64,000 nt of DNA. Origin: an uncultured bacterium (GTDB lineage: Bacteria; Verrucomicrobiota; Kiritimatiellia; RFP12; UBA1067). The translations under genes and the position numbers were made by a program. The notes beneath the pieces were generated by a model that saw nothing but the letters and a program-made list of their open reading frames with translations, did not search any database and had not been told where the DNA came from. Within the stretch, counting starts at the first letter, position 1. Each line of letters starts with the position of its first letter. Shown here piece after piece: positions 47,635-59,900 of the stretch. The DNA lies in NCBI GenBank assembly GCA_902800055.1, contig CADCCW010000004.1:1-64000 (forward strand), given 5' to 3'.

Positions 47635-50600
47635 ATGACGAATACGAAAAAAATTCTCGCCCTGGGCGCGGCCGTCGCCCTTGTCTCGTGCGCCAGTTTT
47701 GTCTCGGCGCAGGACGATCTCGACGCGCTGCTGAAAGACCTGGAGTCGGAGACTCCGGCCGCCGAAGCAGAGGCTGCGAAGCCAGCCGAAGCGGAGCCAG
47801 CGCCAGCAGAGGAAGCGGCGCCAGCCGCGGAGGAGGCGCCGGCCCCGGAATCTCCGGAAGCTCCGGAAGCTGAAGAGGCGCCAGCCCCGGAAACTCCGGA
47901 AACTCCGGAAGCTCCGGAGGAAGAGGAGGCTCCTGCCGAGGAGGCGCCGGCCCCGGAATCTCCGGAATCTCCGGAGGCCGCCGAAGAGGCGCCAGCCGCG
48001 GAAACTCCGGAATCTCCGGAAACTCCGGAGGAAGAGGAGGCTCCTGCCGAGGAGGCGCCAGCCGCGGAAACTCCGGAATCTCCGGAAGCTGAAGAGGCCG
48101 CCCCGGAATCTCCGGAAACCCCGGACATCCCGGCCGCTCCTGCCCAGGCCGCCGACGCCACCAAGGAGAAGGACGAGCTGCTGGAAAACATCATCACCGC
48201 CGAGACCAACCGTCGCCTGCAGCGCGATGTCCAGGCTCGCAAGGAGATGAACGAAGCGCGCCTCTGCATGAAGACGGAGGAGTATCTCGAAGCTGAAAAG
48301 CACTATTCCACCGCCGAGAAGCTGCTGGGCGACATTCCCGCCAACAAGGCGCTGCGCAAGGAGTGCGTCCAGGGTTCGGGCGAGGCGTTCCTCCGCGCGG
48401 CCAAGCAGGAACTTGCGCTGGGGCAGGACGAATTGGCGCTGGAGCATTTGCAGAAGGCGATTGACCGCGGCCATCCCAAGGCCCGCCGCCTGATGGAGAG
48501 CTGGAAGGCTGAGGGCGTTGGCTTCAAGGGCACGCCCGGCGACAAGATCTCCAAGATGGTCCGCCACCGCCGCAACGACCCCGACTACAAGTACGAGCGC
48601 GAGCACATCCGCCGCCTGCTGCTCCGCGGCACCCACCACCTCGGCGTCGGCGACCTGGACAAGGCGCTAGAGGACGTCGAAACCGTGCTCGTCAACGACA
48701 AGTACAACGTCGAGGCGATTCGTCTGCGGAAGGCGATCATCGCCCGCCGCGCGGCGGTGCTGCAGCAGGAGCGCGTGCCCGCGCGCGCCGGGATGATCGC
48801 CGACGTCGACGAGGCGTGGCGCCCGGTCTACGCGGTCAATGCGGCCTCCCTCAGCGAGGGCGCGGCCGAGACGGTCAAGTCCTCGGCCGGCGACGACCCC
48901 GAGCGCACCACCGAGCAGGAGATCATCGAGCGCATGAAGGCGATCCGTTTGCCGGAGATCAAGTTCAATCCGCCGGCGACGATCATGGACGCGGTGCAGT
49001 TCTTCATCCAGGCGTCGAAGGACTACGACAACCCAGAGCTCCCGCCGGACCAGCGCGGCTTCAACTTCTACCTCCGCCCGCGGGAACAGCTGACGGCGGC
49101 CACCGAGCAGCCCGAGGAGGCCAACGACTTCTCCTCCACCGGCGAGGAGGACGAGAACGCGCAGGACACCCACGGCCTCGCCCCCATCCCCACCATCTCC
49201 GCCAACAACATCTCCTTCTACGAGGCGCTGAAGCTGGTCTGCGACTCGGTGGACTACAAGTTCATCGTGCGCGGCTCGATCGTGATGGTGATGCACAAGG
49301 ACATGTCCACGTCCGAGATCCTCGCGCGCAAGTACAACGTGCCCGAGTCGTTCATCGAGCGCGTCTCCTCCGCCTCCGACGAGATCAAGACGATGGGCGG
49401 CGGCTTTGGCGCCAGCGGCTCGAACAACTCGAGGAAGCGCGACGACGCGGAGGAATCCCCCGACCAGGACTGGAAGGCGTTCTTCTCCGAGATGGGCGTG
49501 CAGTGGCCCGAGGGCTCGTCGATCAAGCACATCAAGTCGCTCGGCAAGCTCTACGTGCGCAACACCCGCGAGAACCTCGCCGAGTTCGAGAAGGTGCTCG
49601 ACGAGCTCGGCGGCCAGCCGCAGCTCATCGAAATCGAGACGCGGTTCGTGGAAGTCTCGCAGGAGGATCTCAACTCGCTTGGCTTCGAGTGGATCCTCAA
49701 CGACAACTACACCTTTGGCCTTGGCCGCCACGTCGGCAAGTGGATCGGACTGCATGACGCCGACTTCATCTCCAATACAACCGACGGCGACATAACCCAG
49801 AGCTACACCTACAACGCCGACGGCACCGTCAACACCATCACCACCCACACCGAGCCCGGCTCCGTCTCCAAGAGCTGGCAGCGGCTTGACACGTCTGCCA
49901 TGCGCGACTCGGTGATGGCAGGCAAGACCCCGGTACCCCGCTGGGGCAAGAAGCAGATTGGCGTCAACGCCTTTGGCGGCACTTCCGAATACGGCAACGG
50001 CAGCCGCTACCTCTCCACCGAGGGCAACCACATCTCCGGCGAGGGCAAGAGCACCAATGACCAGTTTATGCGCTTCAACGCGTTCCTCGGCGATGCGGAC
50101 CTCTCGATGATCCTCCACATGCTCTCGCAGCGCAGCGACACCGACCTCCTCTCCGCCCCCAAGGTCGTCACCCAGTCCGGCCAGCAGGCCGTCATCAAGG
50201 TCGTCACCGAGTTCATCTATCCGCAGGACTACGACGTGCAGCTCCAGTCGTCGAGCTCGAGCTCCGGCCATTCGTCCGGCGGCTCCCAGTCGGCCATTCT
50301 CGCCGTCGTCGAGCCCCAGAACTTCACCATGCGCGAGGTGGGCGTCATCCTCGACGTCACCCCGACCTACTCCGAGGCCAACGGCGGGTCGATCGACCTT
50401 GAGCTCAAGCCGCAGGTCGTGGACGACCCGATCTGGAAGAACTACGGCATGAAGATTCCGTTTACCGGCAACAGCTCGCTCCAGAACTTCGAGGGCCTGG
50501 GCGAGATCTTCACCGGCCTGAGCGAGATCTTCAACTCGCTCGGCACCGCGATTCCGACCGCCACCAAGGCGGCGCTCGCCCAGACGGCGATGGACTCCGC

Positions 50601-50964
50601 CGACGACGCGCTCCAGAAGCTTGCGACCTCCGGCGACAACATCACCTACTACGACGCCCCGATGGAGCAGCCGTTCTTCCACGTCCGCTCGATCGAGTCC
50701 AAGGTCTCGATCACCCCGGGTGCGACGGTGGTCATGGGCGGGCTCATCACCGAGAACCGCAAGGCGATGGACGACAAGGTGCCGTTCCTCGGCGACCTGC
50801 CGTTCATCGGCCGGCTCTTCCGCTCGCATGCCGAGAAGACGGTCAAGCGCAACCTGCTGGTGTTCGTCACTGGGCGCCTGATTACGCCAGCCGGCCGCGA
50901 GCTGAAGGTCAACGAGCTTAGCGCCGAAGAGACAGAAGTCAAGGCGGCCCCCAAGGCGGAGTAA
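47635..50964 (+). CDS. secretin, Amuc_1098-like outer-membrane channel protein
   Basis: The 1,109-residue protein has a signal peptide (cut after FVSA, or a lipobox at LVSC), then an acidic Pro/Glu/Ala region (residues ~36-172) encoded by 9-bp repeats, then a helical TPR-like region (~190-370). Secretin N-type domains follow: one near 429 (IIERMKAIRLPEIKF), one near 519 (PTISANNISFYEALK), one near 640 (LYVRNTRENLAEFEKVLDEL). The C-terminal secretin barrel runs from ~836 (LLSAPKVVTQSGQQAVIKV) to VPFLGDLPFIGRLFRS near 1049. It should form a multimeric outer-membrane pore. It has its own promoter and is followed 34 nt later by a giant secreted protein. The long acidic region is unusual for a secretin. 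Confidence 0.92.
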   Translation: MTNTKKILALGAAVALVSCASFVSAQDDLDALLKDLESETPAAEAEAAKPAEAEPAPAEEAAPAAEEAPAPESPEAPEAEEAPAPETPETPEAPEEEEAPAEEAPAPESPESPEAAEEAPAAETPESPETPEEEEAPAEEAPAAETPESPEAEEAAPESPETPDIPAAPAQAADATKEKDELLENIITAETNRRLQRDVQARKEMNEARLCMKTEEYLEAEKHYSTAEKLLGDIPANKALRKECVQGSGEAFLRAAKQELALGQDELALEHLQKAIDRGHPKARRLMESWKAEGVGFKGTPGDKISKMVRHRRNDPDYKYEREHIRRLLLRGTHHLGVGDLDKALEDVETVLVNDKYNVEAIRLRKAIIARRAAVLQQERVPARAGMIADVDEAWRPVYAVNAASLSEGAAETVKSSAGDDPERTTEQEIIERMKAIRLPEIKFNPPATIMDAVQFFIQASKDYDNPELPPDQRGFNFYLRPREQLTAATEQPEEANDFSSTGEEDENAQDTHGLAPIPTISANNISFYEALKLVCDSVDYKFIVRGSIVMVMHKDMSTSEILARKYNVPESFIERVSSASDEIKTMGGGFGASGSNNSRKRDDAEESPDQDWKAFFSEMGVQWPEGSSIKHIKSLGKLYVRNTRENLAEFEKVLDELGGQPQLIEIETRFVEVSQEDLNSLGFEWILNDNYTFGLGRHVGKWIGLHDADFISNTTDGDITQSYTYNADGTVNTITTHTEPGSVSKSWQRLDTSAMRDSVMAGKTPVPRWGKKQIGVNAFGGTSEYGNGSRYLSTEGNHISGEGKSTNDQFMRFNAFLGDADLSMILHMLSQRSDTDLLSAPKVVTQSGQQAVIKVVTEFIYPQDYDVQLQSSSSSSGHSSGGSQSAILAVVEPQNFTMREVGVILDVTPTYSEANGGSIDLELKPQVVDDPIWKNYGMKIPFTGNSSLQNFEGLGEIFTGLSEIFNSLGTAIPTATKAALAQTAMDSADDALQKLATSGDNITYYDAPMEQPFFHVRSIESKVSITPGATVVMGGLITENRKAMDDKVPFLGDLPFIGRLFRSHAEKTVKRNLLVFVTGRLITPAGRELKVNELSAEETEVKAAPKAE
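47843..48126 (+). repeat. 9-bp minisatellite (tccggaatc/tccggaaac) in the secretin gene
   Basis: The core ccgga recurs at exact 9-base steps in runs of two to four (for example 47845, 47854, 47863; 47887, 47896, 47905, 47914; 48007, 48016, 48025), separated by GAGGAGGCTCCTGCC-type spacers. It encodes repeated PES/PET/PEA triplets. Nested repetition suggests repeated slippage or recombination with the frame preserved. Confidence 0.9.
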
Positions 50965-50998
50965 ATCCGACTCCCGGGCCGTCGGGAAGGAGGCGGCG

Positions 50999-53900
50999 AT
51001 GACTGGAAAATTTTTCGGATCCGCGAGAGGCGGGCTGGTCGCAGTCCTGTGCGCAGCGTTTGCGCAGGTCGGCGTGGCTGGCTACACTGTCCAAGTCACG
51101 GCGGGGTACGACAAGGACAAGGGCACCGTCTCGGCGGTCAAGCTGCCGTCCACCGGAGGCAAGGTCGAGTCTACCGTCAGCGTGTACCTCTCCTCGGATG
51201 CGGATTCCGCCGTAATCAAGGCCGTTCCCGCCAACGGCTACCGGTTTGACGAGTGGATGCTGACCGCAATCTACGGCAACGCCTGCACCACTTCCTTCGT
51301 AAGCGCCGCGGAGCATACGATAAAATACTCCGACTACTCCCAGCTGGCGGGGTTGACCATCGTCCAGTGCCTCGCGGCGTTTTCCGGAAAAGACGTTGCG
51401 GTCAACCTCGACGCCAACATCGCCTCGGGCCACGTCTCGCCCGGCCGCGTCTCCTGCGTCTTCGGCGAGGAGTATCCCGTCCTGCCCACGCCGACCGCGA
51501 CGGGGATGAAGTTCCTCGCCTGGTACGATTCGCCAATGGGCGGCAACCTGGTGGAGCCCGGCAAGACCGTCGTTGCGGATTCGCGCGAGCACACCCTCTA
51601 CGCCTACTGGGAGCCGATGAAGTACACGGTCACGCTTGACCCCGGCGAAGGGGAGATCGAGTCCGGCTCGGCGGCGTTGACCGTCACCTACGGCGACAAG
51701 TACCCGACCCTGCCGGTGCCAGTCCGGGACCGCTACGACTTCGTCGGCTGGTTCACCGCGCCCGTCAACGGCAAGGAGGTGTCGGCCGGCGACGTGGTGG
51801 CGATAACCAAGGACGCCACCCTCTACGCCCGCTGGCAGATCAAGGAGTCGGAGATCGAATACACGATTGCGCTCGACGGCTGCGGCGCGACGAAGCCGGG
51901 GACGAGGAGTGTGCTCCTGAAGAAGGGCACCCAGATCGAGGGCATCGTCCTCCCGGAGCGGACCGGCTACACCTTTGCCGGCTACTGGTCGGCGCCGGAG
52001 GGGTCCGGCGTCCAGTACGTGAAGCCGGACGGCTCGCCCGACCAGGCTTGGGAAGGTTCCGCCGACGCGACCGTCTACGCCGCGTGGACGCCGAACACCT
52101 ACTCTGTCCACTACTTCCCGAACGGCGGCGTGGGGTCGGTCGTCACCACCAATGTGCAGTACGACGCCACGTTCAGGCTCGCCGGGGAACTCTTCTCGCG
52201 TCTCGATGGCGCCACTTTCGTTGGTTGGTATTTCAGCGACGGCTCCGGCGAGTTTTCGTCTGGTGCGTCGGTGGTCAACCTTGCTACCTCCGGGTCGGTA
52301 AGTCTGCTGGCCAAGTGGGAGCCGCTTGCCGACGCGCTTAACGCGAGCGGAATCTGCAGCGATCTCGTGGTGGACACTTCCGCCGGCGAGCAGGCGTGGC
52401 GCGTAGTGGACATCGGCGTCCCCTGCCTGATGAGCGGCACGCTCAAGGAGGGGAAGCCCTCCTCCGAGCTGAAGGCGGAGGTCTCCGGCCAGGGCACGAT
52501 TTCCTTCTCGTGGTGTGCAGTCGGCACCGCATCCAATGCGTATTTCCAAGTCGGCGACGGCGCCGAGGGGTACTCCCGCATCGACTTCCCAGGGCCGCTC
52601 GGGCTCGGAAACTGGCAGCAGGCGACAAAGACCCTTGACCGGGCGGCATACGCCGCTTCCGGCGGCGTGCTGGTCTGGCGGACCTTGCTGTACCATGAAG
52701 AACCGTCGCACGTCATTGTCGACCACACGCTGTACGTCAAGGACGTCGTCTGGAAGCCGGACGGCTGCAGCAAGGTCGTCTTCAACCTGAACGCCGGTGC
52801 CGCCGACGTGGTGTTCGGCGGCGGCGACTCCATGACGGTGCCGCACGGATCGAGGTATGGTGACATTCCCGATCCCGTGCGCAGTGACCGGCAGTTCGTG
52901 GGGTGGACGACGAACGGCGTCGCGTCTGGGGTGATCGATCCCGCGACGACCGTCGTCTTGCCGGCCGACCATGCGCTGACCGCGCTCTGGGACGTTGAGC
53001 ACATGGGGGCGCTGGTGCCCGATGCGGAGTTTTCGGGCGCGGACGGCATCTACGACTACGACGGTAGCGGCCATACGATAAATGTGGCGGCGCTCAAGGC
53101 GGCGTTCAAGGGCTATGACGGCGTCACCTTCGCGTATGCCACCTCCAGCATCGGCCCGTGGTCCGCGACGCCTCCCCAGCAGACTCGTCCCGGAAGCTTG
53201 GTCACGCATTACCAGGCTTCCGCCGAGGGATACGACAGCTACTCCGGGTCGGCCACGGCAAGCGTAGTCTACCAGCAAAAGGTCGTGGTCAAGGTCATGG
53301 GCCGTTCAAAGTCCGTTCTCTACGACGGCACCGAAAAGGCGATTTCGGGATACGACCTTGAAATTCAGAATGACAGCGGACTTTATTCTGCGGTGGATTT
53401 TTCCTTCACCGGCGTCTCAAGCCTCGCGGAGACCGGCGTCGGAGTCTATCGCTACGGACTTTCCCCGCGGCAGTTCGTCAACAAGAACCGCCATTTTACG
53501 GACATCGTTTTCGAGATCGTAGCCGACGGTTGTCTCGAGATCGAGCCCGTGGCGGAACTGACGGTTAATGAGCATATAGTCAAGCTCAACCGCGGGGCTG
53601 CGGTGGACGACAAGTACGGCGCGTACTTTTCCCTTCTCTCCGATCGGCTGGTAAAGTCGGCGACGGCGTCCGGCCTGCCAGCCGGCGTCAGCCTCGAGAA
53701 GGTCTCCGAAGGGTTCGTCTTGGTCGGCAAGCCGACCGAGACTGGAGCATTCGACACCGCGCTGGCGTTTACACTCGCTGACGGCACAGTCCTTGACGAT
53801 GAAATCCGCTTCCTCGTCGACGACGGCGCGGGCAAGTATGCCCTCGCGCCCGCCGCCGGGTTCGCCGGCGCCGATGTGACGGCGGTGTACGACGGCGCCG

Positions 53901-56900
53901 CGCACACAATCGACGCTGACGCCATCGTCGCTGCCTACGCGGTGTACGGCGGTGCAGCGGTCAAGTATTCCAACTCGAGCTCTGGTCCTTGGTCGTTGAC
54001 GCCGCCCGCCCAGACTGCGCCGGGCAGTCTCAAGACGTTTTACCGCGTCTCCGCGGAAGGGTATTCCGACGTCACCAACTCGGCCACGGTCACGGTGACG
54101 CGCAAGTACATGGTCACGCTGGATCCCGGCGAGGGCAAGTTCAAGGGCGACAACATCATCGTGGTGGACCACGGCGCGAAGTACCCGGCGCTCCCCGAGC
54201 CGACCCGCGACCGCTACGACTTCCTGGGCTGGTTCACTTCTGCGTCCGGCGGCACGCAGGTCTCCGCCGGCGACGTCGTGGAGCTTGCCGGCGATACGAC
54301 GCTCTACGCGCATTGGCAGCTCATGGCTCCCGAGGTCGAGTACGACGTCACGCTCGACGGCTGCGGCGCTACGAAGCCGGGAACGGAGAGCGTGCGGCTG
54401 AAGCAGGACACGAAGATCGAGGGGATTGCGCTTCCCGAGAAGACCGGCTACGCCTTTGACGGCTACTGGTCGGAGCAGGGCGGAACTGGAAAGCGCTATG
54501 TCAAGCCAGACGGATCGCCAGACCGCGAGTGGGATGGTGCCGCGGGAACGACGGTCTACGCCGCGTGGAAGCCAAACACCTACAAGGTCCACTACTTTGC
54601 GAATGGCGGGCTGGGGCCGGTCGAAACCCAATCCGTGCAGTATGATACCGCGTTCAGTCTCCTTCGCAACCCGTTCACCAATTCCAACAACGTCTATTTT
54701 GTGTGCTGGAGCCTTGCGGACGGCTCGGCAAGGTACAATCAGGGAACGAGCGTCAGCAACCTCGTTGCCGCCGGCGATGTCTGCTTTTGGGCGGAATGGG
54801 GTCAGCCGCTGGACCCGTCCGGGCCGATTCCGGCGGGCTACAGCCGGGTGGCGTTTGGCCTCAACGACGGCGGTGCCGGGGCGCAGTTCGACGGCTGTTC
54901 GCTGATTGTGCCGCACGGGGTGTGCTACGGGGACATCCCCGATCCCGAGTGGGACGGACACGACTTCCTGGGCTGGACGACGAACGGCGTCATGTCTGGC
55001 ATTGTCGACCCCGAGAACACCGCGGTGCTGAGCGTCGACCATTCCCTGATTGCGCTCTGGACGGCGACAGGCGTCGACGTGCTTGCGCCCGCCGCGGGAT
55101 TTGTGGGGGCGGACGTAGAGTACAGCTACGACCGGGTTGGGCATTCCATCGACGTCGACTACCTTGCAAGTGCGTTCTCCGCCTACAAGGGCGTGACAAT
55201 CGCCTATGCCCGTTCCCTCGCTGGGCCGTGGGACGCCAATCCGCCGCTGCAGACGAACGCTGGTAGCCTGGCCACCTACTATCGGGTTCAGGCCAATGGA
55301 TACGCCGACTACACCGGCTGCTCCACCGTCAAGGTCTCGGCTCCTTCGAAGGTCACGGTCAAGATAACGGGTCCCTCGGCGACCTTCCGCCACGACGGCA
55401 CCGAAAAGACGCTTGCCGGATTCAATCTGGAAATCGAGAACGGCTTTGGCGTATATTCCGTATCCGACCTTGAGTTTTCCGGGGTCTCCAACCTGACCCA
55501 AAGTGCTGCGGGAGTCTACCGCTACGGACTTTCTGCCGACCAGTTCGCCAACAAGAACGGCAGCTTCAAGGATGTTGTCTTTGAAATCGTCGCCGACGGC
55601 ACGCTTACGATTCTGCCTGATGATGAATTGCGAGTGTCCGGTCAGATCGAGAAACTACCCCGCAACCAGGCGGTGAAGTCCGACGTTGGCACGTACTTCT
55701 CCGTCGTTTCCGGCAAGCTGGTGAAGTCGGCGACCGCGTCTGGTCTCCCGGCCGGCGTCCGCCTTGAGCAGGGTGCCGACGGATTCTTCCTTGCTGGCGC
55801 TCCGACCCAGACCGGCGCGTTTGACGCGACGCTCGTCTTTACTCTGGAGGATGGAACGGTTGTCTCCGGCGGAATCCGCTTCCTCGTCTCCGATGGCAAT
55901 GGTCAATATACCCTCGCGCCAGTCGCTGGGTTTGCCGGCGCCGACGTGACGGCGGAGTACGACGGCGCCGCGCACACGATCGACACCGATGCCATCGTCA
56001 CCGCGTATTCGGCGTATGGCGGTGCAACGATCAAGTATTCCAACGCGAGCACCGGTCCGTGGTCGCTGACGCCGCCTGCCCAAGCCGGGCCAGGCAGTCT
56101 TAAGACGTATTACCGCATCTCTGCGGAAGGGTATTCCGATATCACCGCCTCGGCCACGGTCACGGTAACGCGCCACTACAAGGTTACGCTCAACCCGGGT
56201 GAGGGGCGGCTTCTCGGTGATGATGTAGTTGTCGTGGAGCATGGCGGGAAATACCCGGAACTACCACAGCCGGCGCGCGACCGTTATGACTTCAATGGAT
56301 GGTGGACAACTGCTACCGGCGGCACGCAGGTCAAGAAAGATGATGGAGTTAACCTGTCCGGCGATACAATGCTCTACGCGCATTGGACGCTTAATCGAGT
56401 TGACTATACCGTTACGCTTGACAATCGCGGTGCAACGAGGCCTGGCACTCAGAGCCTGATTGCGCAGACTGATTCGGAGCTTGGCGGAATTGAACTGCCC
56501 AAGCGAACCGGCTACACCTTCGGTGGCTACTGGTCGGAGCCTAACGGAACTGGGAAGTGCTATATCTCGTCGAATGGACTTGCCGTCGCCAAGTGGGGCA
56601 GCACCTCCAACGAGACCATCTACGCCCATTGGACTCCGAATATCTACAAGGTTTACTATCTCCCCAATGGCGGAATTGGCGCGCCTTGTTCAGACGAGTT
56701 TACCTATGGCGTCCAGGCCGGCCTTGCTTCAGGAAATATTTTTGGCGAGCCGCCGGGTAGGCATTTCTTGGGGTGGCAGTTCCCCGATGGATCAGCGTCG
56801 AATGTAGCTGTCGTTGTCAGCAATCTTTATCTGCTGGCCAAGTGGAGTGAGGTCGACGAGCTCAACCAGAGTGGAGTCTGCCGCAATTTGTCGGTAACAA

Positions 56901-59900
56901 CAACATCCGATTTTGAAGGGAATGCGTGGAGCGTGACCAATGTCATGGTTAATGGTTCTAACATTACATGTCTGGTTAGTGGTGCAACTCGATCTGATAA
57001 ATACTCTGATTTAACGGCGACGGTTATTGGATCTGGGAGAATTGAATTTTCATGGTGTGCTACTGGGGTTTCCATTAGTAACAAACGCTTTTTCACAGAC
57101 GCCCAGAATTATATTTATTATAATGGTGGTTTGGGTTTTGACGGAGGGACCAATGTAACTCGTCAGATATTAGATGGTGCCACCTTTACCTGGCGAAAAG
57201 CATTCATCCCTTATCTTGGCGATCCAGATGGAGATAATCACGCCCTTTATCTTACCAGGGTTAATTGGATTCCTGATGGGAAATATGAGATCACCTTTGA
57301 CCTTGGAGTTGCCGGCGCTGGTGCGGCATTTGCCCGTGGCATGAGGAGCATGACAGTTGGGTTGGGAGAAACATACGGCGACATCCCCGATCCTGAATGG
57401 GCAGGACACAAATTCGTTGGTTGGACAACTAACGGCGTTGAATCGGGGATATTGATCAATCCTGCGACTACGGCTGTCCTCGCGGCTGATCATACGCTGA
57501 CTGCGCTCTGGGAGGATGCTGAGGTGGTTGCGCTCGAGCCTGCCGCCGGATATCCCAGCGCCGATGTCGAATATGCCTATGATGCCAACGTGCCAAACCG
57601 CACAATCAACACGAACGCACTTGCCGCCGCGTTTTCGAAATACGATGATGTGACGTTCATGTATTCTGACTCGCCGAATGGTCCCTGGTCTGCTTCGCCG
57701 CCAGCAGTGAATAGTCTTGGCAGCCTTACCACCTACATCAAGGCGTCCGCCGCCGGCTACGAGGACTACGTTGGTTCCGCCAGCGTCAAGGTTATTTGGG
57801 ACAAGAAAGTGGTGGTGACGATTACTGGACCTTCGGCGGCGTATGACTTTGACGGCAGCGAGAAGATGCTGGCCGGCTTCGAGGTGGCGATTTCCGGCGG
57901 CGGCGGGCTTTATACTGAGACCGACTTCTCGTTCAACGGCATTTCCAATTGCGTTGGGACCGCAGCCGGCGAGTACGCCTATATCCTTGAGCCTGGGCAG
58001 TTCTTGAACCTGAATCCGTATTTCTCCGATGTCGTCTTCAGAATTGCCTCAAGCGGGCGGCTTTCCATCCTGCCCGTGTCGCTTGTCCCCGGCGCTGGAT
58101 TTGCCGGTGCCGACGCCGAGTACAGCTACGATGGCAGCGGCCGCGTGATTAACACCAATGCGCTTGCCGCGGCGTTTGCCGGGCGTGGCGGGGTGGCGAT
58201 TTCGTATGCCGCTTCGCCGGACGGCCCCTGGACCGTGGCGGCGCCGGAGTTGTTCGGGGTCGGCAGCGCCGTTACCTACGTCAAGGCGTCGGCCGATGGA
58301 TGCGAGGATTTTGTCACTTCCGCCGTCGTCAGGGTAGTCTGCGACTCGCCGGTGGTCGTTAAGATAACCGGTCCGTCGAAGTCCTGCTACTATGACGGCA
58401 ACGTTAAGACCGTTTCCGGGTTCGGCATTGAGATGCCCGGCTGGGAAGACCTCTACCCGGTGTCAGCCATCCAGTTCTCGGGCATCTCCAACTTGACCGA
58501 GTCCGCCGTCGGCGAATATGCGTATGGACTCGATGCCAGTCAGTTCGCCAACCTCGACCCCGACTTCACCGATGTTTCGTTTGAAATCGTCTCGGACGGA
58601 GCGCTGGAGATTCTGCCGCAGCCGCATCTGGCCATGACGGCGGCCGCCTTTGATTTGGAGCAGGGAAAGAACGTTGACTCTTCGCTCGGCGCGTATTTTT
58701 CCTTCTCCACCCCCTCTAACCGCCCGGTAAGTTCCTACGCCGTCGCGGGACTCCCGCCCGGAGTCGCCGTCTATGAGCAGTCAGGCGGCTACGTCCTTGC
58801 CGGCGCGCCGTCGCGGGCCGGCGCCTTCGACGCAACCTTCCGCTTCGTCCTTTCCGACGGCGTGGTGCTCTCCGGCGTCGCGAAGTTCCGCGTCCACGGT
58901 CCCGAAGCCGGCCCCAAGCAGTTTGTCCCCGGCGACAGCCTCGCCGACGTCGGCGGCGTATATGCCTACGATGGCACTGGCTGCACAATCGACACCAACG
59001 CGCTTGCCGCGGCGTTTGCCGTGGACGACGTGGCGTTCGAGTATTCCGCCTCTACTAACGGTCCTTGGTCCGCCACCCCGCCGGTGCTTGACGGGATAGG
59101 CGGACTTACCACCTACATCAAGGTGTCGGCCGACGGCTACGAGGACTTCGTCACTTCCGCCGACATCGCGGTGTTCCACGACGCCAAGGTGCTGGTGAAG
59201 ATTACCGGGCCTTTGGCGGAACACACCTACGACGGAAACGGCAAGTCGCTCTCCGGCTTCGAGGTGGAGATCGAAGACGAGTATGGGCTTTACTCCGCGG
59301 CAGATTTCTCCTTCGACGGATGCTCCAACCTTACCGCGTCCGCCGTCGGCGAGTACTCCTATGGGCTCAAGCCGGAGCAGTTCGCCAACCTCAATCCGGA
59401 CTTCTCCGACGTCGTCTTCAGGATTGTCTCGGACGGCCGCCTCTCCATCCTGACGCCTGCGGTCACGCCGCTCGCCCCCGCGGCGGGATTCGCCGGCGCC
59501 GACGCCGAGTTTAGCTACGACGGCACCAGCCGCACGATCGACACTAACGCGCTTGCCGCGGCGTTCCCCGGGGCGGCGCTCGCGTATGCGGCCTCGCCGG
59601 ACGGCCCCTGGACTGCGGCGGCGCCGGAGCTCTTCGGGGTTGGCAGCCTCGTTACCTACGTCAAGGCATCTGCCGAAGGGCGCTCCGACTTCGTCACCTC
59701 CGCCGTCGTCAGGGTCGTCTGCGATTCGCCGGTGGTTGTCCGGGTGTACGGCCCCTCGAAGACGTGCTACTTCGACGGCGACGAGAAGACGCTCTCCGGG
59801 TTCGAGGTTGAGATTTCCGGAGGCTATGGACTTTATTCGGCGCACGCATTCAGGTTTGAAGGCGTTTCCAATTTGACGGAGACCGCCGTTGGCGAATACA

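Noticed and set aside
43089-50964. Calling the cluster a complete type IV pilus or type II secretion operon
   Set aside because: No pilin/pseudopilin, extension or retraction ATPase, PilC/GspF or prepilin peptidase is present in the window, so only a core envelope complex can be claimed.
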